DNA from: Reyranella sp.
GTDB lineage: Bacteria > Pseudomonadota > Alphaproteobacteria > Reyranellales > Reyranellaceae
Direction of reading: 5' to 3'
NCBI GenBank assembly: GCA_019750135.1
Contig: JAIEOV010000081.1
Span: 53,744 to 117,743, forward strand
DNA length: 64,000 nucleotides
Part shown: positions 33,075 through 43,258 of the stretch, in pieces
How the letters are laid out: each line of letters begins with the position of its first letter
Position numbering within the stretch: the stretch's first letter is position 1
Program-made: the position numbers and the translations under genes
The notes under the pieces: model-generated
Database searches by the model: none
The model's input: the letters and a program-made list of their open reading frames with translations, nothing else
Told to the model about the DNA's origin: nothing

Positions 33075-36074
33075 ATGGCGCGTGTCATGGCCTTCAATAT
33101 CCTGCTGAACTCGACCTTCCTCGATGCCTACGGCAACAATCTCTACAGCGACGCGCAATACGCTGCGGTCTCGCAGGATGTCGGCGCCGACGCGGCGCTT
33201 GCTTCGCTTTTCCGGAGCGCCCAGGGTCAGCCGGCCACCACGGTCGGTGCCGCCCCGGCCGATGCCAAGGTCACGGTCGGGCTGATCCTCAGCCGCCAGT
33301 TCGATCCCACGGCGCCCGGGGAGGCGCTGTCCGGCAACTGGGCGCAGCGCCAGGCGGCCCTGGCCGATGAGGCCGCAGTCTTCGCGCGCTACGGCGCCAA
33401 CCCCACCCAGTACGGCGCGGTCAAGACTGCCGTATCCAATCTCGTCGGCGATTCGGCGCTGACGTCGGTGCCGAACGGATACGTATCGAGCGCCGAGGAC
33501 CGCACGATCTGGGTGACCCTCGACAGGGACCAGTTCAAGGAATTGTTCGGTCGGGACCTGCTCCAGATCACCTACACGGTGTGGGACAGCAAACCCCCGG
33601 CCGGAAGCACCTCGGGCACCGGACAGTACGATCAGGATTCCGTCTACGCCTGGACCGGCAATCTCGGCATCGACGACACGATCCCGGCCGGGATCACGTC
33701 GCTGTGGATCGAGCAGGGTGCCGGCTTCACGTCACCGGTGGTCAGGAATTCGGTCCTGGTCCCGCTGCCGGAAGGTCCGGTGGGTATCGGCAACAGTTCC
33801 GCCAACAAGGTGCCGGCGACTCCCGCCGCGATCGCCGCCAACTACGATTTCCCGTTGCCGGGCAGCGTCCTCACCGATCCGATCGCGGTGGTGGAGCCCA
33901 ACATCGCCAACCCGACGGCGCTGTTCAACGACCTCAATGCCTATCGCCAGGCCATCGGCCTCGCGCCGATCACGGCCGACCAGTTCAAGATGGTTTCCGG
34001 AGGCGGAATAGGAAGCGCCGCGGTATCCGGCGAGCTGGCACTCGACATCTCGGTCGTCACCGATGTGGTGCAGAACACCACGCAGCTCATCTATTCGATG
34101 CTGGGCGGTACACCCTTCACGGCCTACCAGCAAATCTACTTCGACACCACGCGCAATCCCTCGGTTCTCACCTCGTCCTACTCGGTGGCGGGACAGCCGA
34201 CGGCGGCATCGCCGTTCTACTCGGCATGGCAGCAGCTCTTCGTCGATGGCGCCCTGAGCGGGGTGACCACGCACATCGCCGGCGGCGACCAGGGCGGCGG
34301 CGCCGACATAGCGAACGGCATTGCCAACGTCTCCAATACCCATACTTCGCCGTTCGCCCTGATCGTCGGCGGCACGTCGATCGCGACCCTCTACAGCTCG
34401 ATGTCCGACCCGACGCTGTCGAGCCTGCTGTCGCTGGCGCAGCAGAACGATCCGGCCACGCTCTTCATGCTCACGGCGGCCGGCCTGAAAACCCTACCGT
34501 CGCACCTCAGCGCCGCGGCTCCGTCGCCGGCCAATGCCTCGACCACCCTGACGGCGCTGTTCGAATCGGTGTGGCAGTCGCTCTCGCTGACCAAGAACGG
34601 CAACACCCTGCAGGGGCTGTTCGGCGCGAACGAGACCGGCGCGGGCGGCATCGCGCTGAACGTCCCCATCCCCGACTACCAGAGCGCGTTCGGCGTATCG
34701 TCGCGGACCGGCACCCAGCGCGGCGTTCCCGACGTGTCGGCGCTGTCGTCCGGCGACGCGGGCTACGCCGTCCTGAACAAGGATTATGCCAACGACGTGC
34801 CCGGCGCGCCGCTGATCACGAAAAACGGCGGCACCAGCGCCGCGACGCCGCTCTGGGCGTCGCTCACGGCGCAGTTCAATTTCATCTTCGGCGACCAGGG
34901 GCTGCCCAAGCTCGGCTACTACAACGACCTGCTCTACAACGCCGCCGTCATCAACCCGGGCGCCTTCAACGACGTCCAGCTGGGCAACAACAACAACAGC
35001 TACTCCTCGACCGACGCGGACACCGGCTACTTCAACACCAACACGATGATGAACATGGTGCCGACCAACCAGGGCCAGGCCGCCACGCCGGGCTACGATC
35101 TGGCGAGCGGGCTCGGCACGCCCAACGCGACCTTGCTGGCGCGCACCCTGACCTGGATCGCCCACGACCAGACCTCCTATACCGGCGTGCCCGACCTCAT
35201 TGATTCGGACGGTGCGGGAGGCTGGACGAGCGGCGCCAACCAGACCCTACTGGTCCAGACCACGGCGCCGATCGACGGCGCCCTGGTCGCGCTCGATATC
35301 GGCCTCTCGAGCATGAGCTTCGCCAGCGGGGCGTCGGGTGCCTTCGCCTGGACCAGCCGGCTGGCGCAGCAGGTGCTGCAATCGGACTTCGACGGCAGCC
35401 TCGCCATCCTGTTCGACAAGCAGGCGCAGGGCGCGCTGACGCAATCCCACATCTCGACGGGCCAGGAACTCTCCATCTTCATCGATTCCGGCGCGACGCA
35501 GGCGACGCAGGCGAGCTTCAGCACCTCCTTCGGCTTCGCCGACTTCTCGGCCGGGGCCGACTCGGTCCGGGTGGCCCGGGCTGTGACCGTCGCCGAAACG
35601 GTCGGCGGCGCAAACGACGAGACCGCGGTGGTCAGGATGCGTCAGGTCGGCACCGACAGCCTGGCGGTCACCTTCTACAGGGTCGACGACTTCTCGGGCT
35701 CGATCGGCAACCTCCATCCCGGCGATCCGGGCTATCAGGCGGCGCTGCAGGCGCGCGCCTACACGATCGACGGCGGCGGCACGCAGCTCAACGGGCCGGG
35801 CTACGGCCAGTATGCCCAGGCGATGCTGCGGCACGTGAACTCGGGCGACCTGATCGCCATGCAGCTCACCGACAAGACCACCGGCGCGGTCTATTCGGCC
35901 TTTTCGCAAGCCAACGAGTTCGGGACCAATGGCCAGAAGGTCGGGCACCTCTGGAGCTACGGGGCGAACACGTTCGGCTGGGAGGACACGTACGGTGGCG
36001 GCGATCGCGACTACAACGACCTCGTCGTGCAGATCGACCCGACAAGCTCCCATGGCGGCGGCTGGCTGATCTGA
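33075..36074 (+). CDS. Sedolisin (S53) family serine-carboxyl protease with DUF4114 tail
   Basis: Counting from the ATG at 33075 the protein has 999 residues. It carries a pro-kumamolisin-like N-terminal region, then the sedolisin catalytic domain with Glu320 and Asp324 (GELALDI), oxyanion Asp405 (AGGDQGG), Ser588 in NGGTSAATPLWA and the calcium-site sequence GYDLASGLGTPN near 680. HTSPFALIVGGTS is another family motif. The C-terminus is a DUF4114 domain (GWEDTYGGGDRDYNDLVVQI). No signal peptide is visible, so secretion by a type I or other system is likely. The start is uncertain: 33087 is a second ATG and neither has a good ribosome binding site. Confidence 0.88.
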   Translation: MARVMAFNILLNSTFLDAYGNNLYSDAQYAAVSQDVGADAALASLFRSAQGQPATTVGAAPADAKVTVGLILSRQFDPTAPGEALSGNWAQRQAALADEAAVFARYGANPTQYGAVKTAVSNLVGDSALTSVPNGYVSSAEDRTIWVTLDRDQFKELFGRDLLQITYTVWDSKPPAGSTSGTGQYDQDSVYAWTGNLGIDDTIPAGITSLWIEQGAGFTSPVVRNSVLVPLPEGPVGIGNSSANKVPATPAAIAANYDFPLPGSVLTDPIAVVEPNIANPTALFNDLNAYRQAIGLAPITADQFKMVSGGGIGSAAVSGELALDISVVTDVVQNTTQLIYSMLGGTPFTAYQQIYFDTTRNPSVLTSSYSVAGQPTAASPFYSAWQQLFVDGALSGVTTHIAGGDQGGGADIANGIANVSNTHTSPFALIVGGTSIATLYSSMSDPTLSSLLSLAQQNDPATLFMLTAAGLKTLPSHLSAAAPSPANASTTLTALFESVWQSLSLTKNGNTLQGLFGANETGAGGIALNVPIPDYQSAFGVSSRTGTQRGVPDVSALSSGDAGYAVLNKDYANDVPGAPLITKNGGTSAATPLWASLTAQFNFIFGDQGLPKLGYYNDLLYNAAVINPGAFNDVQLGNNNNSYSSTDADTGYFNTNTMMNMVPTNQGQAATPGYDLASGLGTPNATLLARTLTWIAHDQTSYTGVPDLIDSDGAGGWTSGANQTLLVQTTAPIDGALVALDIGLSSMSFASGASGAFAWTSRLAQQVLQSDFDGSLAILFDKQAQGALTQSHISTGQELSIFIDSGATQATQASFSTSFGFADFSAGADSVRVARAVTVAETVGGANDETAVVRMRQVGTDSLAVTFYRVDDFSGSIGNLHPGDPGYQAALQARAYTIDGGGTQLNGPGYGQYAQAMLRHVNSGDLIAMQLTDKTTGAVYSAFSQANEFGTNGQKVGHLWSYGANTFGWEDTYGGGDRDYNDLVVQIDPTSSHGGGWLI

Positions 36075-36087
36075 GTCCGGGCCACGC

Positions 36088-37023
36088 TCAACCCTTTTCC
36101 GTCGTCGACCTGGCCTCTGCTGCGAGCCAATCGACGAACGCACGCACGCGTCGATCGGTGCTCAACGCCGCCGGCCACCGTACGACGTGGGCCTTGCTCG
36201 ACGGCATGTCCCACCTGGCCGGCAACACGCGTACCAACCGGCCGTCGGCCAGGGCATCATGGACCAGCAGCGATCGCGCCATCACGACGCCGGCGCCTTC
36301 CAGGGCGGCGGCGATGGCCGTGCCCAGAGCAGCGAAGCGGATGCCCGTGGGCGGACGACCCTCGATGCCCAGTCGTCCGAACCACACCGGCCATGACCAT
36401 TCGGCGCCCTGGCCGCGACCGCCGGGCGGCCCCTTGTGGATGAGCGGCAACTCGGCCAGCCCCTTGGGATCGCGCAGCATTCGGCCGCCGGGCAGGAGGC
36501 GGGGAGCGCACACCGGAAATACCTGCTCGTGGAACAGCAGCCGCTGGGTCGAGGTCGATCGCGCCGTCTCGATCGGCTGCCACAGGATCTGCACGTCGGC
36601 ATCCGCCGCGCGGGCCTGAAGCTCGTTCTCGACGATGCCGAGCTCGATCTCGAGCTTGGCGTAGGCGCGGGTGAAGCGCGGCAGCCGGCGCACCAGCCAA
36701 TAGTCGGCCAGTGCCGAGCCCACGGCGACGCGCAACCCCGCCGGCGTCACCAGGGCGCGGCAGCGACCGCGCAGGTCGGCGAGGCCGTCCAAAAGCTCGC
36801 CCAGGCCCCCCGCCAGCTCGGCGCCGGCCGGCGTCGCGCTCAACCCGTCGCTCGAACGATTGAGCAGCGGAGTCCCGACGAAGGCCTCCAGACGGCGCAG
36901 GCGATGACTGACCGCGCTCTGGGTCATGCCGAGCTCGGCGGCCGCCCGCGTCATCGAGCGGTGACGCAAGGCGGTGTCGAAGGCGACGAGGGCGTCGAAG
37001 GGCGGCAGGGTGCGCATTTTCAT
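36088..37023 (-). CDS. LysR family transcriptional regulator
   Basis: This 311-residue regulator has the N-terminal winged helix (LPPFDALVAFDTALRHRSMTRAAAELGMTQSAVSHRLRRLEAFVGTPLLNR) and a LysR substrate-binding domain beginning LRVAVGSALADYWLVRRLP. It resembles the GcvA-like group by its WPVWF and ALGTAIAAALEGAGVVMA segments. It diverges from the MFS gene across 77 bases that contain a likely LysR site, so it probably controls that transporter and itself. Confidence 0.94.
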   Translation of the reverse strand: MKMRTLPPFDALVAFDTALRHRSMTRAAAELGMTQSAVSHRLRRLEAFVGTPLLNRSSDGLSATPAGAELAGGLGELLDGLADLRGRCRALVTPAGLRVAVGSALADYWLVRRLPRFTRAYAKLEIELGIVENELQARAADADVQILWQPIETARSTSTQRLLFHEQVFPVCAPRLLPGGRMLRDPKGLAELPLIHKGPPGGRGQGAEWSWPVWFGRLGIEGRPPTGIRFAALGTAIAAALEGAGVVMARSLLVHDALADGRLVRVLPARWDMPSSKAHVVRWPAALSTDRRVRAFVDWLAAEARSTTEKG

Positions 37024-37027
37024 CAGT

Positions 37028-37042
37028 ATGAACGATATTCAT
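37028..37042. promoter_or_regulatory. Candidate LysR operator
   Basis: ATGAA-CGATA-TTCAT is a 5-5-5 inverted repeat that contains the T-N11-A pattern favoured by LysR regulators. It begins 5 bases upstream of the lysR start and lies 58 bases before the divergent MFS start, the usual place for a LysR recognition site. Confidence 0.55.
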
Positions 37043-37100
37043 GGTGAAGTGAAAGGTTGTCGCTCGGTCCTGGCCGCCCCTTGGCCCCATTCACAGGGCC

Positions 37101-38438
37101 ATGTCGGACTTCCCTCGCACGCCCGTTCTCGCCCTGGCCCTCGCGGGCTTCCTGACTCAATTCGACGTCACGGCCGTCGTCGTCATCCTGCCGTCGATCG
37201 GCAACGAGCTCGGCTTCGGCATCTCGGGCTACGCCTGGGTGATGGATGCCTACAGCCTTGCCTTCACGGCGACGCTGCTTGCCTCCGGCGCCCTGGCCGA
37301 CCGCTTCGGCCGGCGCCGCGCGCTGCTGGCGGGCAATGCCGTGTTCGCCGCGGCGTCGCTGCTCTGCGCGGTCGCGTGGGACGGCCCCTCGCTGTGGCTC
37401 GTCCGCGGCGTTCAGGGCATCGGCGCCGCCTTCGTCATCACCGGATCGTTCGCCCTCATCGCCGGGCTTTGTCCGAAGCCGGCGGCGCGTGCGCGCGCCT
37501 TCGGGCTGGCCGGCATCGTCTCGGGGGTTGCGATGGCCATCGGTCCCACACTGGGAGGCGTCGTGGCCACCTGGCCGGGATGGCGCTGGATTTTCCTGGC
37601 GAACCTGCCGGTCTGCCTGGCCACGATCTGGATCGTGCCGCGGCTTGTCGGCGAATCGCGCGACCATGCCGGCCGGCCCATCGATCCCGTCGGCATCGCG
37701 CTGCTGACCCTCGCTCTCGGCCTCGTCATCGAGAGCCTGTTGAGTGCGCACCACTCGTCGTCGCGGCTCGTGGCGGGCAGCGGCGCGGGCAGCGTGTTCC
37801 TGGCGCTGTTCGTCTGGCAGCAGCGCCGTCGCGCCGAGCCCGTGCTCGATCCCGCGCTTCTCCGCCAGAAGGCGATGATCGCGGTCTCCCTGCTCCTGAT
37901 CACGGTCTCGATGGCCTACTGGGCGGTGCTGGTCTACCTGCCGCTCTTTCTGCAAAGCCGCTTCGGCTTGACCATCGAATGGGTCGGACTGGTCATGCTC
38001 GCGGCCACGTTGCCGATGGTCGTGCTGCCGCCTTATGCCGGCGCGCTTGCGCCGCGCTGGGGCTGGCGACGGCTGTTCGCGACGGGCCTTCTTGTCATCG
38101 CTCTCGGCGACGCCGTTCTGGCCGCTGTTTTTCTGAAGGCGGTCCCCGTCGATCCGCTCTGGCTCGCTCTCGCAGGCATGACGGTGATCGCGATCGGCGC
38201 GGCGCTGGTCCAGGCCCAGCTCTCCGGCGCCGTGGTGGCGCTCGCCCTGCCGGCGCGAGCCGGTATGGCGTCGGCCCTGACCATCGTCATGCGCCAGGGT
38301 GGATTCGCCGTAGGCATTGCCGGGCTGGGCGCAACATTGAGCAGCGGATACGCTGTCCTGTTCCTTGCGGCCATGGTTGCGGCCATCGTCGGCGCTGCTT
38401 CGACGGTGTTGCTCGGTCCTCGAACGGGCACTGGCTGA
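37101..38438 (+). CDS. MFS transporter (DHA-type efflux)
   Basis: This 445-residue polytopic protein belongs to the major facilitator superfamily. The loop 2-3 motif ASGALADRFGRRRALL and the motif C region GIVSGVAMAIGPTLGGVVA point to drug:H+ antiporters, with 12-14 hydrophobic segments. It may export a toxic compound or metabolite under control of the divergent LysR. Substrate is unknown. Confidence 0.9.
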   Translation: MSDFPRTPVLALALAGFLTQFDVTAVVVILPSIGNELGFGISGYAWVMDAYSLAFTATLLASGALADRFGRRRALLAGNAVFAAASLLCAVAWDGPSLWLVRGVQGIGAAFVITGSFALIAGLCPKPAARARAFGLAGIVSGVAMAIGPTLGGVVATWPGWRWIFLANLPVCLATIWIVPRLVGESRDHAGRPIDPVGIALLTLALGLVIESLLSAHHSSSRLVAGSGAGSVFLALFVWQQRRRAEPVLDPALLRQKAMIAVSLLLITVSMAYWAVLVYLPLFLQSRFGLTIEWVGLVMLAATLPMVVLPPYAGALAPRWGWRRLFATGLLVIALGDAVLAAVFLKAVPVDPLWLALAGMTVIAIGAALVQAQLSGAVVALALPARAGMASALTIVMRQGGFAVGIAGLGATLSSGYAVLFLAAMVAAIVGAASTVLLGPRTGTG

Positions 38439-38552
38439 TTATCGAGGTGCGAACGTCGCGCTCTGCGCTCGATTGACCCTGTCGAACCGTTGTCCATAGT
38501 CTTCCGTCAAATGTCGTCGCGCGTATGTAGGTGCGACCAACGGGAGGAAATC

Positions 38553-39821
38553 ATGACCGCATTCAGGTCGCGGCCGTTCAGCCGCCGTCGCGTGCTGAAG
38601 GCTGCCGGCGCCACGGCGGCCGCCGGCGTCGTCGGCATGCCGGCGATCGTCACGGGCCAGAGCGGCACCATCAAGATCGGTGTGCCGACCATCCAGTCGG
38701 GCCGCGTCGCCCTGGTTGGCCAGACCAGCGTCGGCGGCATGCGCTCGGTGTTCGATCCACTGAACGAGGCTGGCGGCATCAACGGCCGCAAGATCGAGCT
38801 GGTGGTGCGCGATTCCAAGGGCGCGCCGCAGGAAGCCGCCAAAGTGACGCGCGACCTGATCAACAACGACAAGTGCCAGATCATCCTCGATGCCGAAGCG
38901 TCGAGCGGCGCCTTCGCGGTGCACGAAGTGATCCGCGAGATCGGCGTGCTCTGCCTGCACACCAACTCCGAGACATCCTCGCTGACGGCAGATCCCAAGC
39001 TGCACGTACCGACGGCGTTCCGCACCGCCCGCCAGGGCATCCACGACGCGATCGGCGGCGGCGACTATGCCGCCAAGGTCGCCAAGGCCAAGAACCTGAA
39101 GCGCTGGGTCACCTGCTCGCCGGACTATGCCTACGGCCGCTCCAACACCGCCGAGTTCATGGAGTACGCCAAGCACTTCGAACCCTCGATCCAGGTCGTC
39201 GAGGAGAGCTGGCCCAAGCTGTTCCAGCCCGACTACACCGAGGTCGTGACCAAGGTGCTGAACTCCAAGGCCGATGCCATGTACTCGGCGCTGTGGGGCG
39301 GCGACCTCTCGGCCTTCATCGACCAGGGCAACCTCTACGGCCTGTTCGACAAGATGTCCTCGTTCATGGTCAATCTCGGCGACTACGGCGTGGTCGACGA
39401 GGTCAAGCAGTTCCCGTCGGGCGTCTATTCCGGCGGCCGCTACAATCGCACGGTGCCGCCGACCAAGGAGAACGAGGACTGGTACCAGTCGTACGTGAAG
39501 AACTACAAGCACAAGCCGACCAACTGGTCGTGGGAGAACGCCACGGCCGCGACCTTCCTGGTCGAGGCGCTCAAGGCCACCAACGGCGACACCGACGGCA
39601 AGAAGCTCGCCGCCGCCCTCAAGGGCATGAAGATCAAGTCGATGTGGGGCGCCGACGGCACGATCACCATGCGCGGCGACGACAACACCATCATCAACTA
39701 CATCATCGGCTACGGCCTGTCGGAGTCGAAGGATCCCTACGTCAAGGATTTCCAGAGCTCGTCGTGGGGCCCCATCCTCGAGCTCGAGAAGGAGTGGAAG
39801 AAGAAGCAGGGCTACGGCTGA
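38553..39821 (+). CDS. Second branched-chain-type ABC importer, binding protein
   Basis: This 422-residue protein has a Tat-type leader (SRRRVLKAAGATAAAGVVG) and a Peripla_BP_6 domain: IKIGVPTIQSGRVALVGQ, MRSVFDPLNEAGGINGRKIEL, VVRDSKGAPQEAAKVTRDL. GGGAGG lies 5 bases before the ATG at 38553. Tat export is unusual but known for such binding proteins in Alphaproteobacteria. It heads a complete five-gene importer (binding protein, LivH, LivM, LivG, LivF). Ligand unknown. Confidence 0.93.
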   Translation: MTAFRSRPFSRRRVLKAAGATAAAGVVGMPAIVTGQSGTIKIGVPTIQSGRVALVGQTSVGGMRSVFDPLNEAGGINGRKIELVVRDSKGAPQEAAKVTRDLINNDKCQIILDAEASSGAFAVHEVIREIGVLCLHTNSETSSLTADPKLHVPTAFRTARQGIHDAIGGGDYAAKVAKAKNLKRWVTCSPDYAYGRSNTAEFMEYAKHFEPSIQVVEESWPKLFQPDYTEVVTKVLNSKADAMYSALWGGDLSAFIDQGNLYGLFDKMSSFMVNLGDYGVVDEVKQFPSGVYSGGRYNRTVPPTKENEDWYQSYVKNYKHKPTNWSWENATAATFLVEALKATNGDTDGKKLAAALKGMKIKSMWGADGTITMRGDDNTIINYIIGYGLSESKDPYVKDFQSSSWGPILELEKEWKKKQGYG

Positions 39822-39849
39822 TCGTCGGCCTCGCAAAGCAGGATATCCC

Positions 39850-40752
39850 GTGGATCTCGAAGCGTTGATGCGTTGCCTGGGGACGGGCTCCTGCGTCGTG
39901 ACCCAGCTCACCAGCGGCATGATCATCGGCATGCTGCTGTTCCTGATCGCGTCGGGCGTGACGCTGATCTTCGGCGTGCTCAACATCACCAACTTCGCGC
40001 ACGGCTCGCTCTACATGATCGGCGCCTATGTCGCGCTGACCCTGTACCGGGCCACCGGCAACTACTTCGTGGCGGCGATCGGCGCGGCGCTGGCGGTCGG
40101 CCTGATCGGCGTTGCGTTCGAGCGCCTGCTGATGAGCAAGGTCTACGGCTCGAACGTGCTGATGCAGCTCCTGGTCTGCTACGCCGTGATCCTGATCGGC
40201 GACGATGTGGTCAAGATCGTTTGGGGGCCGAGCGGGCTGTCGATGGGCATGCCGGCCGAGTTCCGCCTGCCGCCGCTGCGCTTCATGGGCGGCGTCATCC
40301 CGCCTTTCTACCTGTTCATGATCGTGACCGCGATGGTGATCGGGCTGGTGCTGTGGCTGGTGATCGAGCGCACGCGCTTTGGCAAGGTGGTGCGGGCCGC
40401 CGCCGTGAATGGCCCGATGGTGTCGGCGCTCGGCATCCGGGTGAACCTCTACTACGCCGCGGTGTTCGGCATCGGCAGCGCGCTCGCCGGCGCCGCCGGG
40501 GCGCTGGCCGCGCCGGTGCGGTCGCTGACCCCGGGCATGGGATTCTCGATCCTGATCGAGTCCTTCATCGTCACCGTTATCGGCGGCATGGGCTCGATCG
40601 TCGGCGCCTTCGTGGCCGCCCTGCTGATCGGCTTCACCCGCTCCTTCGGCAGCATCGGCTTCCCGCTGTTCGTCGACGGGGTGATGTTCCTGTTCATGGC
40701 GCTGGTCCTGATCTTCAAGCCGAGCGGCCTGTTCGGCCGCCCGCATCGATGA
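39850..40752 (+). CDS. ABC importer permease LivH-like
   Basis: This 300-residue inner-membrane permease has GMIIGMLLFLIASGVTLIFG, the conserved LNITNFAHGSLYMIGAYVAL, VVRAAAVNGPMVSALGIRVN and VTVIGGMGSIVGAFVAALLIG. The called GTG at 39850 gives a slightly long start; ATG 39868 is an alternative. It pairs with the LivM-like gene 7 bases downstream. Confidence 0.93.
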   Translation: MDLEALMRCLGTGSCVVTQLTSGMIIGMLLFLIASGVTLIFGVLNITNFAHGSLYMIGAYVALTLYRATGNYFVAAIGAALAVGLIGVAFERLLMSKVYGSNVLMQLLVCYAVILIGDDVVKIVWGPSGLSMGMPAEFRLPPLRFMGGVIPPFYLFMIVTAMVIGLVLWLVIERTRFGKVVRAAAVNGPMVSALGIRVNLYYAAVFGIGSALAGAAGALAAPVRSLTPGMGFSILIESFIVTVIGGMGSIVGAFVAALLIGFTRSFGSIGFPLFVDGVMFLFMALVLIFKPSGLFGRPHR

Positions 40753-40759
40753 GCCGGCC

Positions 40760-41752
40760 ATGAGCAGGCGCTGGCGTGATCTCGGACTGGCCGGCCTCGG
40801 CCTCGTCGTTCTGCTGCTCGTGCCGCTGCTCGGTGCGTCGTCGGCGATCCGTGACTTCATCATGTTCGCGATGGCCTATGGGCTGCTGGCGATGTCGCTC
40901 AACCTGCTGATCGGCTACACCGGCCTGGTCTCGTTCGGGCACGCGATGTTCTTCGCCTCGGGCGCCTATGCCTTCGGGCTCGCTATGCAGTCCGGCAAGT
41001 TCTCGATCCCGGCGGCCTTCGCGCTGGCGATCGTCTTCACCGCCGTCCTCGCCCTGGTGATCGGCGCGATCTGCGTGCGCCTGAACGAGATCTATTTCGC
41101 CTTCCTGACGCTCGCCTTCCAGATGCTGATCTACAACATCATCCTGGGCTGGGTGTCGTTCACCGGCGGCGACCAGGGGCTGATGGGCGGTATCCCGCGG
41201 CCGAAATTCCTCGGCATCGACCTCGCCGACCGCACCCAGCTCTATGTCTTCTGCTCGGTGCTGTTCATCGCCTGCATCGCCATCATGCGCCAGATCGTGA
41301 CCTCGCCGTTCGGTTACACCTTGCGCCTGATCCGCGACAACCAGGAGCGCGCCGCGTTCCTCGGCATCGACGTGGCGCGTGCCAAGCTGGTCTGCTTCGT
41401 CATCTCGGCCTGCGTCGCCTCGGTCGGCGGCATCCTGCTGGCGCTGTTCGTGTCCGGCGCCTATCCGAACTTCGGCTTCTGGACGACCTCGGGCGAGGCG
41501 ATCTTCATGATCCTGCTCGGCGGCTCCTCGGTGTTCCTGGGGCCGCTGTTCGGCACCGTCATCCTGCGCCTGCTGACCGACGTCACCATCGCCTACACCA
41601 GCCACACCGAGCTCGTGCTGGGCATCGTGATCCTCGTACTGGTGCTCGGCCTGCGCAAAGGCCCACTCGACATGATCGCCGAGCGCCTCGAAAGCCGCCG
41701 CCAGGCGGCCGCCCAGCGGGCCCGCGACGCGGCCGACGGGAAGAAGCAATGA
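40760..41752 (+). CDS. ABC importer permease LivM-like
   Basis: This 330-residue permease shows the LivM features NLLIGYTGLVSFGHAMFFASGAYA, EIYFAFLTLAFQMLIYNI, SFTGGDQGLMGGIPRP and LRLIRDNQERAAFLGIDV. About nine hydrophobic helices are visible. It follows livH by 7 bases. Unlike the first importer in the window, the two permeases are separate genes here. Confidence 0.94.
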   Translation: MSRRWRDLGLAGLGLVVLLLVPLLGASSAIRDFIMFAMAYGLLAMSLNLLIGYTGLVSFGHAMFFASGAYAFGLAMQSGKFSIPAAFALAIVFTAVLALVIGAICVRLNEIYFAFLTLAFQMLIYNIILGWVSFTGGDQGLMGGIPRPKFLGIDLADRTQLYVFCSVLFIACIAIMRQIVTSPFGYTLRLIRDNQERAAFLGIDVARAKLVCFVISACVASVGGILLALFVSGAYPNFGFWTTSGEAIFMILLGGSSVFLGPLFGTVILRLLTDVTIAYTSHTELVLGIVILVLVLGLRKGPLDMIAERLESRRQAAAQRARDAADGKKQ

Positions 41753-41780
41753 CGAGCCTCAAGACCCGGGGGCTGCCGTC

Positions 41781-42535
<755 letters not shown>

Positions 42536-42539
<4 letters not shown>

Positions 42540-43252
42540 GCGGCTCCACAATCCTCGAGATCGACGGCATCGACGTCTTCTATGGCGCCAGCCAGATCCT
42601 GTTCGGCGTGTCGTTCGGCGTGGAGCGCGGCCAGTCGCTGGCACTGCTCGGGCGCAACGGCGCGGGCAAGAGCACGACGATGAAGGCGATCATCGGCCTG
42701 GCGCCGCCGCGCCGCGGCAGCGTCAAGGTCCACGGCGTCGAGGTGCAGCGGCGATCGGCCGACCGCATCGCCCGCGCCGGCATCGGCTTCGTGCCCGAGG
42801 ACCGCCAGATCTTTCCCGAGCATACGGTCGAGGACAATCTGCTGATCGGCGCCAAGCCCGGCCTCGAGGGCCGCAACGACTGGACCTTGAAGACGATCTA
42901 CGACGTCTTCCCGATATTGGCGGCGATGCGCGGCCGCATGGGCGGCCGCCTGTCGGGTGGCGAGCAGCAGATGCTGACCATCGCCCGCACCCTGATGGGC
43001 AATCCCGACCTGCTGCTGCTCGACGAGCCCAGCGAGGGGCTGGCGCCGATCATCGTCGAAAAAATCGGCGAGCTGATCCAGCGCCTGCGCGGCATGGGCA
43101 TCACCCTGGTGGTCGCCGAGCAGAACATGCATTTCTGCCTCGACAACGCGAGCCACGTCGCCGTGATCGACAAGGGCCACATCGTCTATCGCGATTCGAT
43201 CGACGGGCTGAAAGCCAACGCCGAGGTGAAGAGCCGCTATCTCGCGGTGTAG
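42536..43252 (+). CDS. ABC importer ATPase LivF-like
   Basis: This 238-residue ATPase has Walker A GRNGAGKST, GIGFVPEDRQIFPEH, signature LSGGEQQMLTIARTLMG and Walker B LLLLDEPSEGLAP. It completes the second importer. The last 25 bases (coding KSRYLAV and the start of the stop) recur, with one mismatch, at 45434-45458. It converges with the nitroreductase gene after 6 bases. Confidence 0.95.
43227..43251. repeat. 25-bp direct repeat, left copy
   Basis: TGAAGAGCCGC-T-ATCTCGCGGTGTA is the 3' tip of livF. The right copy at 45434-45458 differs only by C for T at one position. The two copies enclose exactly the two minus-strand genes nitroreductase and TTC38-like. Confidence 0.8.
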
Positions 43253-43258
43253 ACGACC

